Below are positions 7,268 to 13,790 of a stretch of 14,348 nucleotides of DNA, piece after piece. The position numbers and the translations under genes were made by a program. A model generated the notes under the pieces. The model did not search any database. It saw nothing but the letters and a program-made list of their open reading frames with translations, and was not told where the DNA came from. This DNA is from GCA-002688135 sp964536565 (GTDB lineage: Bacteria > Patescibacteriota > Patescibacteriia > Magasanikbacterales > GCA-002688135). Location of the stretch: contig CAZHXK010000032.1 of the NCBI GenBank assembly GCA_964536565.1, forward strand, positions 1 to 14,348, read 5' to 3'. Numbering within the stretch: the first letter of the stretch is position 1; every line of letters starts with the position of its first letter.

Positions 7268-7957
7268 TTACTTAAACGATGCTTGTTCAGATTCAGTAAG
7301 TGGTCGCCATGTTCCGATTTTGATTGATCCGAGTTCGAATGTGCCGATGTGTGTGCGTTTGAGATTCACCACGTCAAAATCAATACGTCCCATCATGCGG
7401 CGAACAACGCGCTTTTGTCCTTCGTGAATGACGAGTTTAATTTGTTTAGGAGAAAGTATATCAACGCTGTCTGGTGTTATTTTTTTTCCATCAATTGCGA
7501 CTCCTTGTTTTAAGCGGTCTGAGTCTTCTTGTAGAAATGGTTTGTTGACTGTAACTTCGTATGTTTTGGTGATGTTGAATTTCGGATGCATGATTGAGTT
7601 TGCCCAATCTCCGTCATTTGTTAAGAGCAGGAGTCCTTCGGTGTCTTTGTCTAATCGTCCAACAGAAAAAACGCGCGGTTTTTTTGGAACGAGACTTAAT
7701 ACGTTGTCGCGTCCCATTTCGTCGTCGGAGCTTGAAATAATACCGATTGGTTTATTGAGTGCGTAGTATACATGTTCCTGTTTTGCTTTGAGTTTTTTAC
7801 CGCGAACCACGATTTCATCGACATCTGGGTCTGCTTGCTCACCAATTTGCGCCGTCTTTCCGTTTACCGTAACATAACCTAAAAGAATCCAATCCTCCGC
7901 TTTTCGGCGAGAGCATCGGCCTGATTGGGCAATGATTTTTTGGAGTCTTTGTTTCAT
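7268..7957 (-). CDS. RsuA/RluB-family rRNA pseudouridine synthase
   Basis: 229 residues, typical of the family. The enzyme converts a specific uridine in ribosomal RNA to pseudouridine. An S4 RNA-binding domain (about 1-60, RLQKIIAQSG...VNGK) precedes the catalytic domain. The signature GRLDKDTEGLLLLTNDG begins at G100, with the catalytic aspartate at D103. The family motifs ALNKP (about 66-70), KTYEV and HEGQKRVVRRM are also present. I cannot tell RsuA (16S) from RluB/RluE (23S) by eye; the S4 domain and the length fit RsuA or RluB. It points away from dnaG across a pair of GC hairpins. There is no SD; a TAGAAT -10-like box (7971-7966) nine bases before the ATG suggests a nearly leaderless transcript. 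Confidence 0.9.
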   Translation of the reverse strand: MKQRLQKIIAQSGRCSRRKAEDWILLGYVTVNGKTAQIGEQADPDVDEIVVRGKKLKAKQEHVYYALNKPIGIISSSDDEMGRDNVLSLVPKKPRVFSVGRLDKDTEGLLLLTNDGDWANSIMHPKFNITKTYEVTVNKPFLQEDSDRLKQGVAIDGKKITPDSVDILSPKQIKLVIHEGQKRVVRRMMGRIDFDVVNLKRTHIGTFELGSIKIGTWRPLTESEQASFK

Positions 7958-7979
7958 ACGGAGTCATTCTAGAAAAGTT

Positions 7980-8053
7980 CCCCTCCCTTTCAGGGAGGGG
8001 GCGGGGGAGGGTAACTGATAACCTCACCCGGCCTCCCCTTTAAAAAGGGGAGG
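7980..8053. repeat. Two strong GC hairpins between divergent genes
   Basis: CCCCTCCCT/AGGGAGGGG (7980-8000, 3-base loop) and CCTCCCCTTT/AAAGGGGAGG (8032-8053) are both perfect. They flank a GGGGGAGGG...CCTCACCC stretch. The composition resembles the CCCTCCC hairpin repeats scattered between genes in many bacterial genomes. They sit between the start of the pseudouridine synthase gene and the start of dnaG, so they are unlikely to be ordinary terminators. Confidence 0.7.
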
Positions 8054-8071
8054 AGTGCGTTTAGTATTGTG

Positions 8072-8080
8072 TATTATATT
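8072..8080 (+). promoter_or_regulatory. Possible -10 element of dnaG
   Basis: TATTAT (8072-8077) or TATATT (8075-8080) ends only 5-9 bases before the dnaG ATG at 8086, with no recognisable -35. If used, the message would be leaderless or nearly so, which fits the absence of an SD. Confidence 0.3.
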
Positions 8081-8085
8081 GCGGT

Positions 8086-9807
8086 ATGGCTGCTGACCCA
8101 CAAGTACAAGAAATTAAAGATAAGCTCGATCTTGTTGAGTTAATAGGTGAATATATCACGCTCAATAGGTCTGGAAACTATTTTAAAGCACGTTGCCCGT
8201 TTCATCAAGAGAAGACGGCTTCTTTTATGGTTTCACCTGACCGAGATAGATGGCATTGCTTTGGGTGTAGCGAGGGTGGGGATGGGTTTACATTTTTGCA
8301 AAAAATTGAAGGATTGGATTTTCCTGAGGCGTTAACTGCGTTGGCGCAGCGTGTTGGTGTAGTGCTTAAGAAGCGAAGCCCTCAGGATAAAAAACAGGCT
8401 GATGCCTTACAGCGCGTATACAACTGTCTGTTCGATGCCGCGAGTGTGTACCAGACGATTCTGCGTGATGCTGAGGGGGCAGAAGAGGCTCGTGCGTATG
8501 TTACGGGCCGCGGTGTTACAGATGAGACGCGAAGTGCGTTCATGGTTGGGTTTGCGCCAGAGAAGTGGGATGTATTATACAAGACGCTTTCACGGAGAGG
8601 ATACGATGTTTCTGATATGCTGAAGGCTGGCTTAATTATTAAAAGTGATCGGGGCGGGTATTATGATCGGTTTCGTGATCGTATTATGTTTCCGATTTTT
8701 GATCATCATGGACGGACAGTTGGGTTTACGGGGCGGATGCTTCATGACACGCAAAAAGGTGGGAAGTATGTGAATACACCTCAGACTCCGGTGTTTGATA
8801 AAAGTAGATTGTTGTATGGATTGGATCGCGCGGCGCAGACGATACGGAAATCTGGTGAAGCGATTATTGTTGAGGGTCAGATGGATGTGATTGCATCGCA
8901 TCAAGCGGGGATTGTGAACACGGTTGCGTCGTCTGGGACTGCGTTGGGGGAAGCACAATTAAAATTGTTAAAGCGATACGCAGGGAAATTGAAGATGGCG
9001 TTTGATACAGATGCAGCGGGACAGAAGGCTGCGCGTCGGGGGATTGAGTTGGCGTTGGCGCTAGGCTTTGAAGTTTTTGTGATTGAGTTAACGGGTGATG
9101 ATGGAAAGGATCCGGATGATTGTATTGCTAAGAGTGTGGATGTCTGGAAACAGCGTGTTGAGTATGCGATTCCGTTTGTGCAATGGGCGATTAATATGGC
9201 AGTGGCAAATTTTGATATTTCGAGTGCGCGTGGAAAGAAGCAGGCAGCGGATGATGTGATGGCGTTGGTTGTAAAAATTCCGTCGGCGATTGAGCAGGAT
9301 CATTGGATGAGGATATTGTCCGCACAGCTTTCAATTGCTTTGGATGTGTTGAGAAGTGAATATGGAACGAAAGTAGCTGCAAAAGGGGTCGTTAAGCCGA
9401 AAGTTGATGTTAAGAAGAAAACATCAAAAAAGAATCCATTTGTTCTGCTTTTGGCCCTGTTTATAAGGTTAGATTTGGATAAAGCGCTTTTAGAAGAGTT
9501 TACTGAGGATTGTTATCCACAGGCATATCATCCACTGGTCAAATTCGTTAAAGAAGGGTATACTGATGATACTACAATTGAAATTAGCAATGTTTTGTTG
9601 ATGCGAGTCGAATTGGCGTATCCATCATTCACTACAGAGCAGCTTCATGATGAGTTTACTCGCGTGAAAATTTACTGCTCGAAACAGTTACTCCAACGAC
9701 GGATTGCAACCATTGCACATCATATACGCGACGCCGAAGGGCGTGGTGATAAAGATCGGGTCGCTCAATTGCTTGAAGTGTATACATCACTTCGCGAAAA
9801 AAGCTGA
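8086..9807 (+). CDS. dnaG: DNA primase
   Basis: 573 residues, the usual DnaG length. It makes the RNA primers for leading- and lagging-strand DNA synthesis at the replication fork. The N-terminal CHC2 zinc-binding domain has C37, H40, C58 and C61 (CPFH, CFGC). The RNA-polymerase/TOPRIM core shows FPIFDHHGRTVGFTGR (202-217), KYVNTPQTPVFDKS (227-240), the TOPRIM glutamate E263 in IVEGQMDV, DTD (307-309) and GKDPDD (340-345). The C-terminal region after a Lys-rich linker (about 430-445) would be the helicase-interacting domain and is poorly conserved. There is no SD. rpoD follows 70 bases downstream, the classic dnaG-rpoD order. A weak hairpin (AGGGC/GCTCT, 9847-9862) before TGTTTTTG could attenuate read-through between the two. 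Confidence 0.95.
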   Translation: MAADPQVQEIKDKLDLVELIGEYITLNRSGNYFKARCPFHQEKTASFMVSPDRDRWHCFGCSEGGDGFTFLQKIEGLDFPEALTALAQRVGVVLKKRSPQDKKQADALQRVYNCLFDAASVYQTILRDAEGAEEARAYVTGRGVTDETRSAFMVGFAPEKWDVLYKTLSRRGYDVSDMLKAGLIIKSDRGGYYDRFRDRIMFPIFDHHGRTVGFTGRMLHDTQKGGKYVNTPQTPVFDKSRLLYGLDRAAQTIRKSGEAIIVEGQMDVIASHQAGIVNTVASSGTALGEAQLKLLKRYAGKLKMAFDTDAAGQKAARRGIELALALGFEVFVIELTGDDGKDPDDCIAKSVDVWKQRVEYAIPFVQWAINMAVANFDISSARGKKQAADDVMALVVKIPSAIEQDHWMRILSAQLSIALDVLRSEYGTKVAAKGVVKPKVDVKKKTSKKNPFVLLLALFIRLDLDKALLEEFTEDCYPQAYHPLVKFVKEGYTDDTTIEISNVLLMRVELAYPSFTTEQLHDEFTRVKIYCSKQLLQRRIATIAHHIRDAEGRGDKDRVAQLLEVYTSLREKS

Positions 9808-9877
9808 GCGTAGACCCTTCGTAAGAATCAACACATAATGCAGGTTAGGGCTTTTAGGCTCTTGTTTTTGTGTTCAG

Positions 9878-11317
9878 ATGTCACATAGCATTACTATGCC
9901 TCCAAAGAAAGCATCAACTAAAAAGAAGTCTTCAGCAAGTAAAGCTGTTGAAGCAGCGAAAAAGAAGTTGAAGAAATTAGTTTCCAAAAAACCAGCGAAG
10001 AAGGCAGTAAAGAAAGTAGCAAAAAAACCAGCAAAGAAGGTTGAGAAAAAAACTGTAAAAAAACCAGCAAAGAAGGTTGCTGAGAAAAAACCTGTTAAGA
10101 AGCCAGCGCGTAAGCCGAAGAAGGTAGAGTCGGCGGCTGCAAAAACAGTACGAAAGGCTCTTGCGAAAAAATCTCCTCCAAAAAAAGTGGAGAAGAAGAC
10201 TAAGTCACGAGTAAAAGTAAAATATGTGAAATCGGCTCCTCCAACAGAGGAGCGTTTGGAGATGCTTCTGCATAAAGCACAGAAACGTGGGTTCATTACT
10301 GAGAATGAGGTGATGGTGACGTTTCCTGATATTGAGGACTATTTAACAACATACGAGATCTTCTTGAATCAATTAGAGAAAGAAGGTTTGCAGCTTATTG
10401 AAATGCGCGAGCAGCTTCTGGGTGGAAAGGAGAAGCAGCAGGCATTGATGGATGAGTTGCATCTCACACAAAAATCATACGAAGTTCCAGATCTCTCCGC
10501 TGACTCTATTCAGATGTATTTGAGGGAGATTGGTAAGATTCCGCTTTTGACCGGTGAGCAGGAGGTTTCATTGGCGAAGCGAAAAGAAAAGGGTGATAGA
10601 GAAGCCGAAAAGGGATTGATTGAGGCAAACCTGCGTTTGGTTGTTTCTATTGCGAAGAAATTTGTTGGCAAACAGCTTACGTTGCTTGATTTGATTCAGG
10701 AAGGAAACATTGGATTGTTTCGAGCGGTTAAGAAGTTTGAATACCGAAAGGGGTATAAGTTTTCTACGTATGCAACGTGGTGGATTCGACAAGCGATTAC
10801 GCGAGCTCTTGCTGATCAGTCTCGTACAATTCGAATTCCGGTTCACATGGTTGAGACTATAAATAAGTTTCAGCAGATTTCGCGTCAGCTTATTCAAGAT
10901 TTGGGACGTGAGCCGACACCAGAGGAAGTTGCGGCTGAAATGAATCAGGAATTGTACAAGGTTAAACACATCATTAAAATTTCACAAGAAACCGTTTCAC
11001 TTGAGACATCTGTTGGTGATGATGAAGAAGATTCGTCGTTGCAAGACTTTATTAAGGATGTGAAGAGTGTGACGCCAGATCGTGCGGCTGGATTGCAGTT
11101 GTTGAAAGATTACGTACACAATGTCATTTCAGAATTGACTCCTCGTGAGCAAAAGATTTTGGAAATGCGATTTGGTTTGGTTGATGGAGTTGGACACACA
11201 CTTGAAGAGGTTGGTCGCGAGTTTAATGTGACACGTGAGCGTATTCGTCAGATTGAGGCGAAGGCGTTGGAGAAAATGCAGAAGATGGAAGGTATCGAGA
11301 AACTTCGAGATTACTAA
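9878..11317 (+). CDS. rpoD: Primary sigma factor (sigma70) with lysine-rich N-terminal extension
   Basis: 479 residues from the ATG at 9878; the ATG at 9896 (MPPKKASTKKK) is an equally good start, and neither has an SD. The protein directs RNA polymerase to housekeeping promoters. Residues about 8-112 form a Lys/Ala/Pro/Val tail with repeated KKPAKK motifs like eukaryotic histone H1 or bacterial H1-like proteins. After it come a region 1.1-like domain (about 115-175), region 1.2 (DSIQMYLREIGKIPLLT, from 209), region 2 (about 249-325, with LDLIQEGNIGLFRAV and the -10-recognising YKFSTYATWWIRQAI), region 3 (about 328-400), and region 4 (from about 419, ELTPREQKILEMRFG, with the -35-binding helix-turn-helix VTRERIRQIEAKAL). 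It lies directly after dnaG. The perfect TTGACA/TATAAT-like promoters in this window fit such a sigma factor. Confidence 0.95.
   Translation: MSHSITMPPKKASTKKKSSASKAVEAAKKKLKKLVSKKPAKKAVKKVAKKPAKKVEKKTVKKPAKKVAEKKPVKKPARKPKKVESAAAKTVRKALAKKSPPKKVEKKTKSRVKVKYVKSAPPTEERLEMLLHKAQKRGFITENEVMVTFPDIEDYLTTYEIFLNQLEKEGLQLIEMREQLLGGKEKQQALMDELHLTQKSYEVPDLSADSIQMYLREIGKIPLLTGEQEVSLAKRKEKGDREAEKGLIEANLRLVVSIAKKFVGKQLTLLDLIQEGNIGLFRAVKKFEYRKGYKFSTYATWWIRQAITRALADQSRTIRIPVHMVETINKFQQISRQLIQDLGREPTPEEVAAEMNQELYKVKHIIKISQETVSLETSVGDDEEDSSLQDFIKDVKSVTPDRAAGLQLLKDYVHNVISELTPREQKILEMRFGLVDGVGHTLEEVGREFNVTRERIRQIEAKALEKMQKMEGIEKLRDY
10021..10079 (+). repeat. 23-bp tandem-type repeat in the lysine-rich part of rpoD
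   Basis: The 23-base unit at 10021-10043 (A7 then CCAGCAAAGAAGGTTG) recurs exactly at 10057-10079, a period of 36 bp or 12 codons. This suggests the lysine-rich tail grew by slippage or duplication and may vary in length between strains. Confidence 0.8.
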
Positions 11318-11323
11318 CGTTCG

Positions 11324-11332
11324 TGTTATACT
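11324..11332 (+). promoter_or_regulatory. Extended -10 promoter of the repeat-containing membrane protein gene
   Basis: TGT-TATACT (11324-11332) is a strong extended -10 starting seven bases after the rpoD stop. The -35 region (TTCGAG, 11304-11309) is weak, as extended -10 promoters allow. Transcription would begin near 11339, about 20 nt before the ATG at 11361. Confidence 0.55.
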
Positions 11333-11360
11333 AGAGAACTAATTGCGATGTATCTACGTT

Positions 11361-12908
11361 ATGTTCAAAAAACAAGATGGGGCAGTGCAACCTGCGGCCG
11401 TACCAGCTTCGCCTGCAGATCCAGCCGGAGGTGTGGCTATGGCGGCGACGGTTGCTAAGACAGGGATGTCAACTGGCATCAAAGTATTAATTGGAATTTT
11501 GGTTACGGTATTTGTGGTAGGGGGTGGAGGTGTTGCGTTTTTGTTGTTGCGCACGCCGTCTCATATTCCTGCGGATGCTCAGAAATTAATGTTCCGAACG
11601 TTTGAGGAATTGGTACTCGCTGAGGATGTTCGGTTTAAACTCACGCTTCCGGGTGAAACGCTTGCTGGTTTATCTGGCGAGGTGCTTGAGGATGGTGCAC
11701 AGGATTTGGGAGTGAATCCAAATGATTTTAACTTGGAATTGATGATTGACACGGTGCAAGTGGACGCAAAACGAATTGATGGAGAAGTTCAGCTTGGTTT
11801 ATTTTCTGCAGTTGATGATATGGGTGTGAGACTTGATTCTGGTTTTGTGGATGAGAATATTTATATGAGGATTGGGGAGTTGAAGTTTGAGGATCTTCCG
11901 TTTGATATCAGTGAGTTGCTTGGTTTGTGGGTTGATCTTGATTTGAGTGCGGTACGAGAGCAAGTGAATGCGTTTTTGGGAGAAACCGAAGGAGAAGAGA
12001 CAGCGCTTGATCCAGAGGATTACGTCTATCCAGATGTGAAGAAAACATTGGAGCGTATTCGGGATGTGTACATGTTGGCACCTCCGCTTGATCTGACGTT
12101 GCTTGAAGAGAATGCAGCCGAAGGGACGGCGACGTTGCAGTTGCGTGCAAATGAAAATGCGAAACAGTTTGTTATTGATGCTACTGTTGAGTCGTATGTC
12201 ATGTATATTGGCGATATTGATAGTGCAATTGCAGAGAATGCAAGCGCTGGGAATCGGGAGATTATCGCAGCATTAGAAACATATCGTGAGGGATTAGTGA
12301 AGGATAATGGTGAGCGTGGAGAATTGATGGCGCAAGAGCTAGAAGATCAGGTTGATTTAGATGAGTTGTATGGTACTGAATCTCCTGTAAGTGGTGTGGC
12401 GGTGACACTTACTATTGATGTAAACACAGGACGAGCAATTGAGTTGTCTTACTCACTTGCATTCAAAGATGGGAAAGTTCGGGCTCCGGTGAAACTTGAA
12501 TGGAGTAATTACAATATTGGAAATACTATTGAGGTGCCAGACGATGCGGTGTCTGTGGAAGAGTACACAGAGATTCTGACAGAGATTATGATGGGAGGGG
12601 CACATGAATTGCATGAGGGAGATGTTGATTCTGAGGACGCAGATGTATCTTCCGTGGGATTTGAAATGAAGGAAGGTGCAGATACAGATGTTGATATGTT
12701 GTTGGATAGCGATGGTGATGCGCTGACTGATTGGGATGAAATGAATGTACATTCAACCGATAAAAATAAAGCGGACACAGACGGAGATGGTTTGGATGAC
12801 TTTGATGAGATCAATACGCATAATACGGATCCGTTAAATGCGGACACAGATGGAGATGGTTTTGCTGATGGTGTGGAGGTTGATGGGGGATACAATCCGT
12901 TGCAGTAA
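11361..12908 (+). CDS. Membrane-anchored protein with C-terminal thrombospondin-3-like calcium-binding repeats
   Basis: 515 residues from the ATG at 11361. An in-frame TTG at 11343 would add six residues but lies too close to the predicted transcript start, so I reject it. The layout is a short Ala/Pro-rich cytoplasmic tail (1-38), one transmembrane helix (about 40-63, KVLIGILVTVFVVGGGGVAFLLL), then a long acidic outside domain (about 65-430) of unrecognised fold, possibly lipoprotein-like. The end carries three DxDGDxxxDxxE repeats starting at D449, D472 and D495, exactly 23 residues apart, of the thrombospondin type 3/EF-like calcium-binding kind. The protein is probably anchored in the cytoplasmic membrane with the repeats outside. 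Its role is unknown; adhesion or envelope structure is a guess. There is no SD. Confidence 0.8.
   Translation: MFKKQDGAVQPAAVPASPADPAGGVAMAATVAKTGMSTGIKVLIGILVTVFVVGGGGVAFLLLRTPSHIPADAQKLMFRTFEELVLAEDVRFKLTLPGETLAGLSGEVLEDGAQDLGVNPNDFNLELMIDTVQVDAKRIDGEVQLGLFSAVDDMGVRLDSGFVDENIYMRIGELKFEDLPFDISELLGLWVDLDLSAVREQVNAFLGETEGEETALDPEDYVYPDVKKTLERIRDVYMLAPPLDLTLLEENAAEGTATLQLRANENAKQFVIDATVESYVMYIGDIDSAIAENASAGNREIIAALETYREGLVKDNGERGELMAQELEDQVDLDELYGTESPVSGVAVTLTIDVNTGRAIELSYSLAFKDGKVRAPVKLEWSNYNIGNTIEVPDDAVSVEEYTEILTEIMMGGAHELHEGDVDSEDADVSSVGFEMKEGADTDVDMLLDSDGDALTDWDEMNVHSTDKNKADTDGDGLDDFDEINTHNTDPLNADTDGDGFADGVEVDGGYNPLQ
12771..12862 (+). repeat. Duplicated 23-bp segment encoding calcium-binding repeats
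   Basis: The 23 bases at 12771-12793 (GCGGACACAGACGGAGATGG then TTT) and 12840-12862 differ at one position. They are 69 bp apart, matching the 23-residue protein period. The third, upstream unit (12705 onward) has diverged at the DNA level, so the last two units are the more recent duplication. Confidence 0.75.
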
Positions 12909-12930
12909 CCGGGATTTTGATACGCATCAA

Positions 12931-12953
12931 AACCCCGGTTAGCCGGGGTTTTT
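12931..12953 (+). terminator. Rho-independent terminator with a competing longer hairpin
   Basis: AACCCCGG/CCGGGGTT with a TTAG loop is followed by TTT. Its 5' arm is also the 3' arm of a longer hairpin (12907-12940): AACCGGG-A-TTTTGAT pairs with ATCAAAA-C-CCCGGTT, 14 bp with one mismatch, starting within the stop codon. The two folds cannot form together. Read on the minus strand, the short hairpin is also followed by TTTTGAT, so termination in both directions is possible. Confidence 0.75.
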
Positions 12954-12960
12954 GAAACGT

Positions 12961-12989
12961 TTGACTTTCCGAATGGGGTGTCGTATTAT
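12961..12989 (+). promoter_or_regulatory. Promoter of the tRNA-Asn gene
   Basis: TTGACT (12961-12966), a 17-bp spacer and TATTAT (12984-12989). Transcription from about 12996 gives a 5' leader of about 19 nt to be removed before the tRNA. Confidence 0.7.
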
Positions 12990-13048
12990 TGGGTCGTTCT
13001 TGTAAAATTTATAATCCGAGGTAGCTCAGTGGCAGAGCAGTTGACTGT

Positions 13049-13591
13049 GTACACAGTGTCACGATAGCATATAATATATGCCTAAAAGACGCGTACCTAT
13101 GCCGATCGTGCCGAGTAAATAAAACGCGCTGTTGTTAAGCGGCGCAAGAAAGTTCGCAGGATGGCTGTCGCCTATAAAGGTGGCTGTTGTCAGGTTTGCG
13201 GATATGAGAAATATATTGGAGCACTTAATTTTCATCACATTAATCCAGCAGAGAAGGAATTTGGATTATCTGCTGATGGATTAACCCGTTCGTGGGAACG
13301 AGTGCGTAAAGAAGCTGATAAATGTATTCTCTTGTGTGCGAATTGTCATGCAGAAGTTCATGACGGCATAACGCAGCTTCCGTCTGAGAAGGCGGTCGAA
13401 TAATGAGGTGAATTGCTGGAAGGCTAATGTCTGTATCGGACAGACTACGCTAATCAGCAGCCAAGCCGTGAAAGCGGAAGGTTCAGAGACTATCCCTTTG
13501 GGAGTACAGACTCATGTGAGTTTGGAAGCGCCTCACATCCCTCGTGGATGATGATATAGTCCATGCCTTAAGGAAACTTAGGGGTAACGTG
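13049..13591 (+). ncRNA. Group I self-splicing intron with HNH ORF
   Basis: 543 nt. The catalytic core after the ORF is recognisable: P4 TGCTG (13414-13418) with CAGCA (13455-13459), a P5 hairpin GTCTG/CAGAC (13429-13445), P6 CCG/CGG (13466-13477), and P7 GACTAT (13488-13493, in GTTCAGAGACTAT) with ATAGTC (13556-13561, in GATATAGTCC). The intron ends in G (13591). At the 5' end, exon bases ACTGT can pair with ACAGT (13053-13057) as P1, followed by a long P2 hairpin CACGAT-A-GCATA / TATGC-CG-ATCGTG (13060-13110). The 5' splice pair then appears to be U-A instead of the usual U-G. The ORF lies between P2 and P4, stopping eight bases before the P4 strand. Subgroup not assigned. Confidence 0.88.
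13161..13403 (+). CDS. HNH homing endonuclease encoded in the tRNA intron
   Basis: 80 residues from the ATG at 13161. An HNH nuclease domain is complete: CxxC (C10, C13 in CQVCGYEKY), the HH pair with following Asn (LNFHHINP, about 23-30), and CANCHAEVH (about 59-67), forming the zinc-stabilised metal-dependent cleavage site. Such proteins cut intron-less copies of the host gene so that the intron spreads. The same frame continues upstream from 13119 with a basic stretch (KRAVVKRRKKVRR) that family members normally have before the YKGG motif, but it holds no ATG, GTG or TTG and ends at TAA 13116-13118. An ATG at 13078 in another frame reads MPKRRVPMPIVPSK and then stops. The N-terminus is therefore probably truncated or frameshifted. 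No clear SD. Confidence 0.88.
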   Translation: MAVAYKGGCCQVCGYEKYIGALNFHHINPAEKEFGLSADGLTRSWERVRKEADKCILLCANCHAEVHDGITQLPSEKAVE

Positions 13592-13615
13592 TAATCAATT
13601 GGTCGTGGGTTCGAA

Positions 13616-13680
13616 TCCCACCCTCGGAGAACTCAGAAAAGCACCTGTAAATGGTGCTTTTTTGATACACGAGGGTGGGA
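13616..13680. repeat. 11-bp inverted copy of the tRNA 3' end
   Basis: TCCCACCCTCG (13616-13626, T stem to acceptor of the tRNA) is exactly reverse-complemented at 13670-13680 (CGAGGGTGGGA), with the terminator hairpin between the arms. Confidence 0.7.
13637..13663 (+). terminator. Rho-independent terminator of the tRNA gene
   Basis: AAAAGCACC / GGTGCTTTT with a TGTAAAT loop; the T run continues to 13663. It starts eight bases after the tRNA. Confidence 0.85.
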
Positions 13681-13713
13681 CGTTAAAACCATCTGCATGT
13701 TTGTATCTTACTA

Positions 13714-13742
13714 TTGACAGCATTGATTTTTTTTGTTATTCT
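13714..13742 (+). promoter_or_regulatory. Sigma70-type promoter of the last gene
   Basis: Perfect TTGACA (13714-13719), a 17-bp spacer and TATTCT (13737-13742), preceded by TGT (extended form). Transcription from about 13749 gives a leader of about 42 nt before the ATG at 13791. Confidence 0.7.
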
Positions 13743-13760
13743 ATCTTTATTAATCAACGG

Positions 13761-13777
13761 CTTTTCTGATAGAAAAG
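13761..13777 (+). promoter_or_regulatory. Leader hairpin just before the ribosome binding site
   Basis: CTTTTCT-GAT-AGAAAAG, a perfect 7-bp stem ending three bases before the GGAGG SD (13781-13785). It is too AT-rich and lacks the T run of a terminator; it could influence ribosome access or protect the 5' end. Confidence 0.45.
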
Positions 13778-13790
13778 CATGGAGGATGTC

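Larger units (their letters stand above)
13015..13629 (+). tRNA. tRNA-Asn(GUU) split by a group I intron in the anticodon
   Basis: Exon 1 is 13015-13048 and exon 2 is 13592-13629. Joined, they fold as a normal tRNA: acceptor TCCGAGG/CCTCGGA, D stem GCTC/GAGC, anticodon stem GTTGA/TCAAT, a 7-base loop CTGTTAA with anticodon GTT, T arm GTGGG-TTCGAAT-CCCAC, and discriminator G73, as expected for Asn. Only this junction gives a 7-base loop; other placements give 6 or 8. The intron therefore sits between the second and third anticodon bases (35/36), after a U and ending in G as group I introns do. CCA is not encoded. Promoter at 12961, terminator at 13637. Confidence in the Asn identity is high because of the loop and discriminator. 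Confidence 0.92.

Noticed and set aside
7980..8053. CRISPR-like repeat array
   Set aside because: Two hairpins of different sequence, with no regular direct repeat and spacer pattern.
9847..9870. Terminator between dnaG and rpoD
   Set aside because: The stem is only 5 bp with a G-U pair and the T run is interrupted; too weak to list as a feature.
9874..10296. 140-residue Phe-rich minus-strand frame
   Set aside because: It is the antisense of the lysine codons in the sigma factor tail; AAA/AAG read backwards as TTT/CTT gives Phe and Leu runs.
12509..12895. 128-residue Ser/Pro-rich minus-strand frame
   Set aside because: Antisense of the Asp-rich repeats; no start signal or motif.
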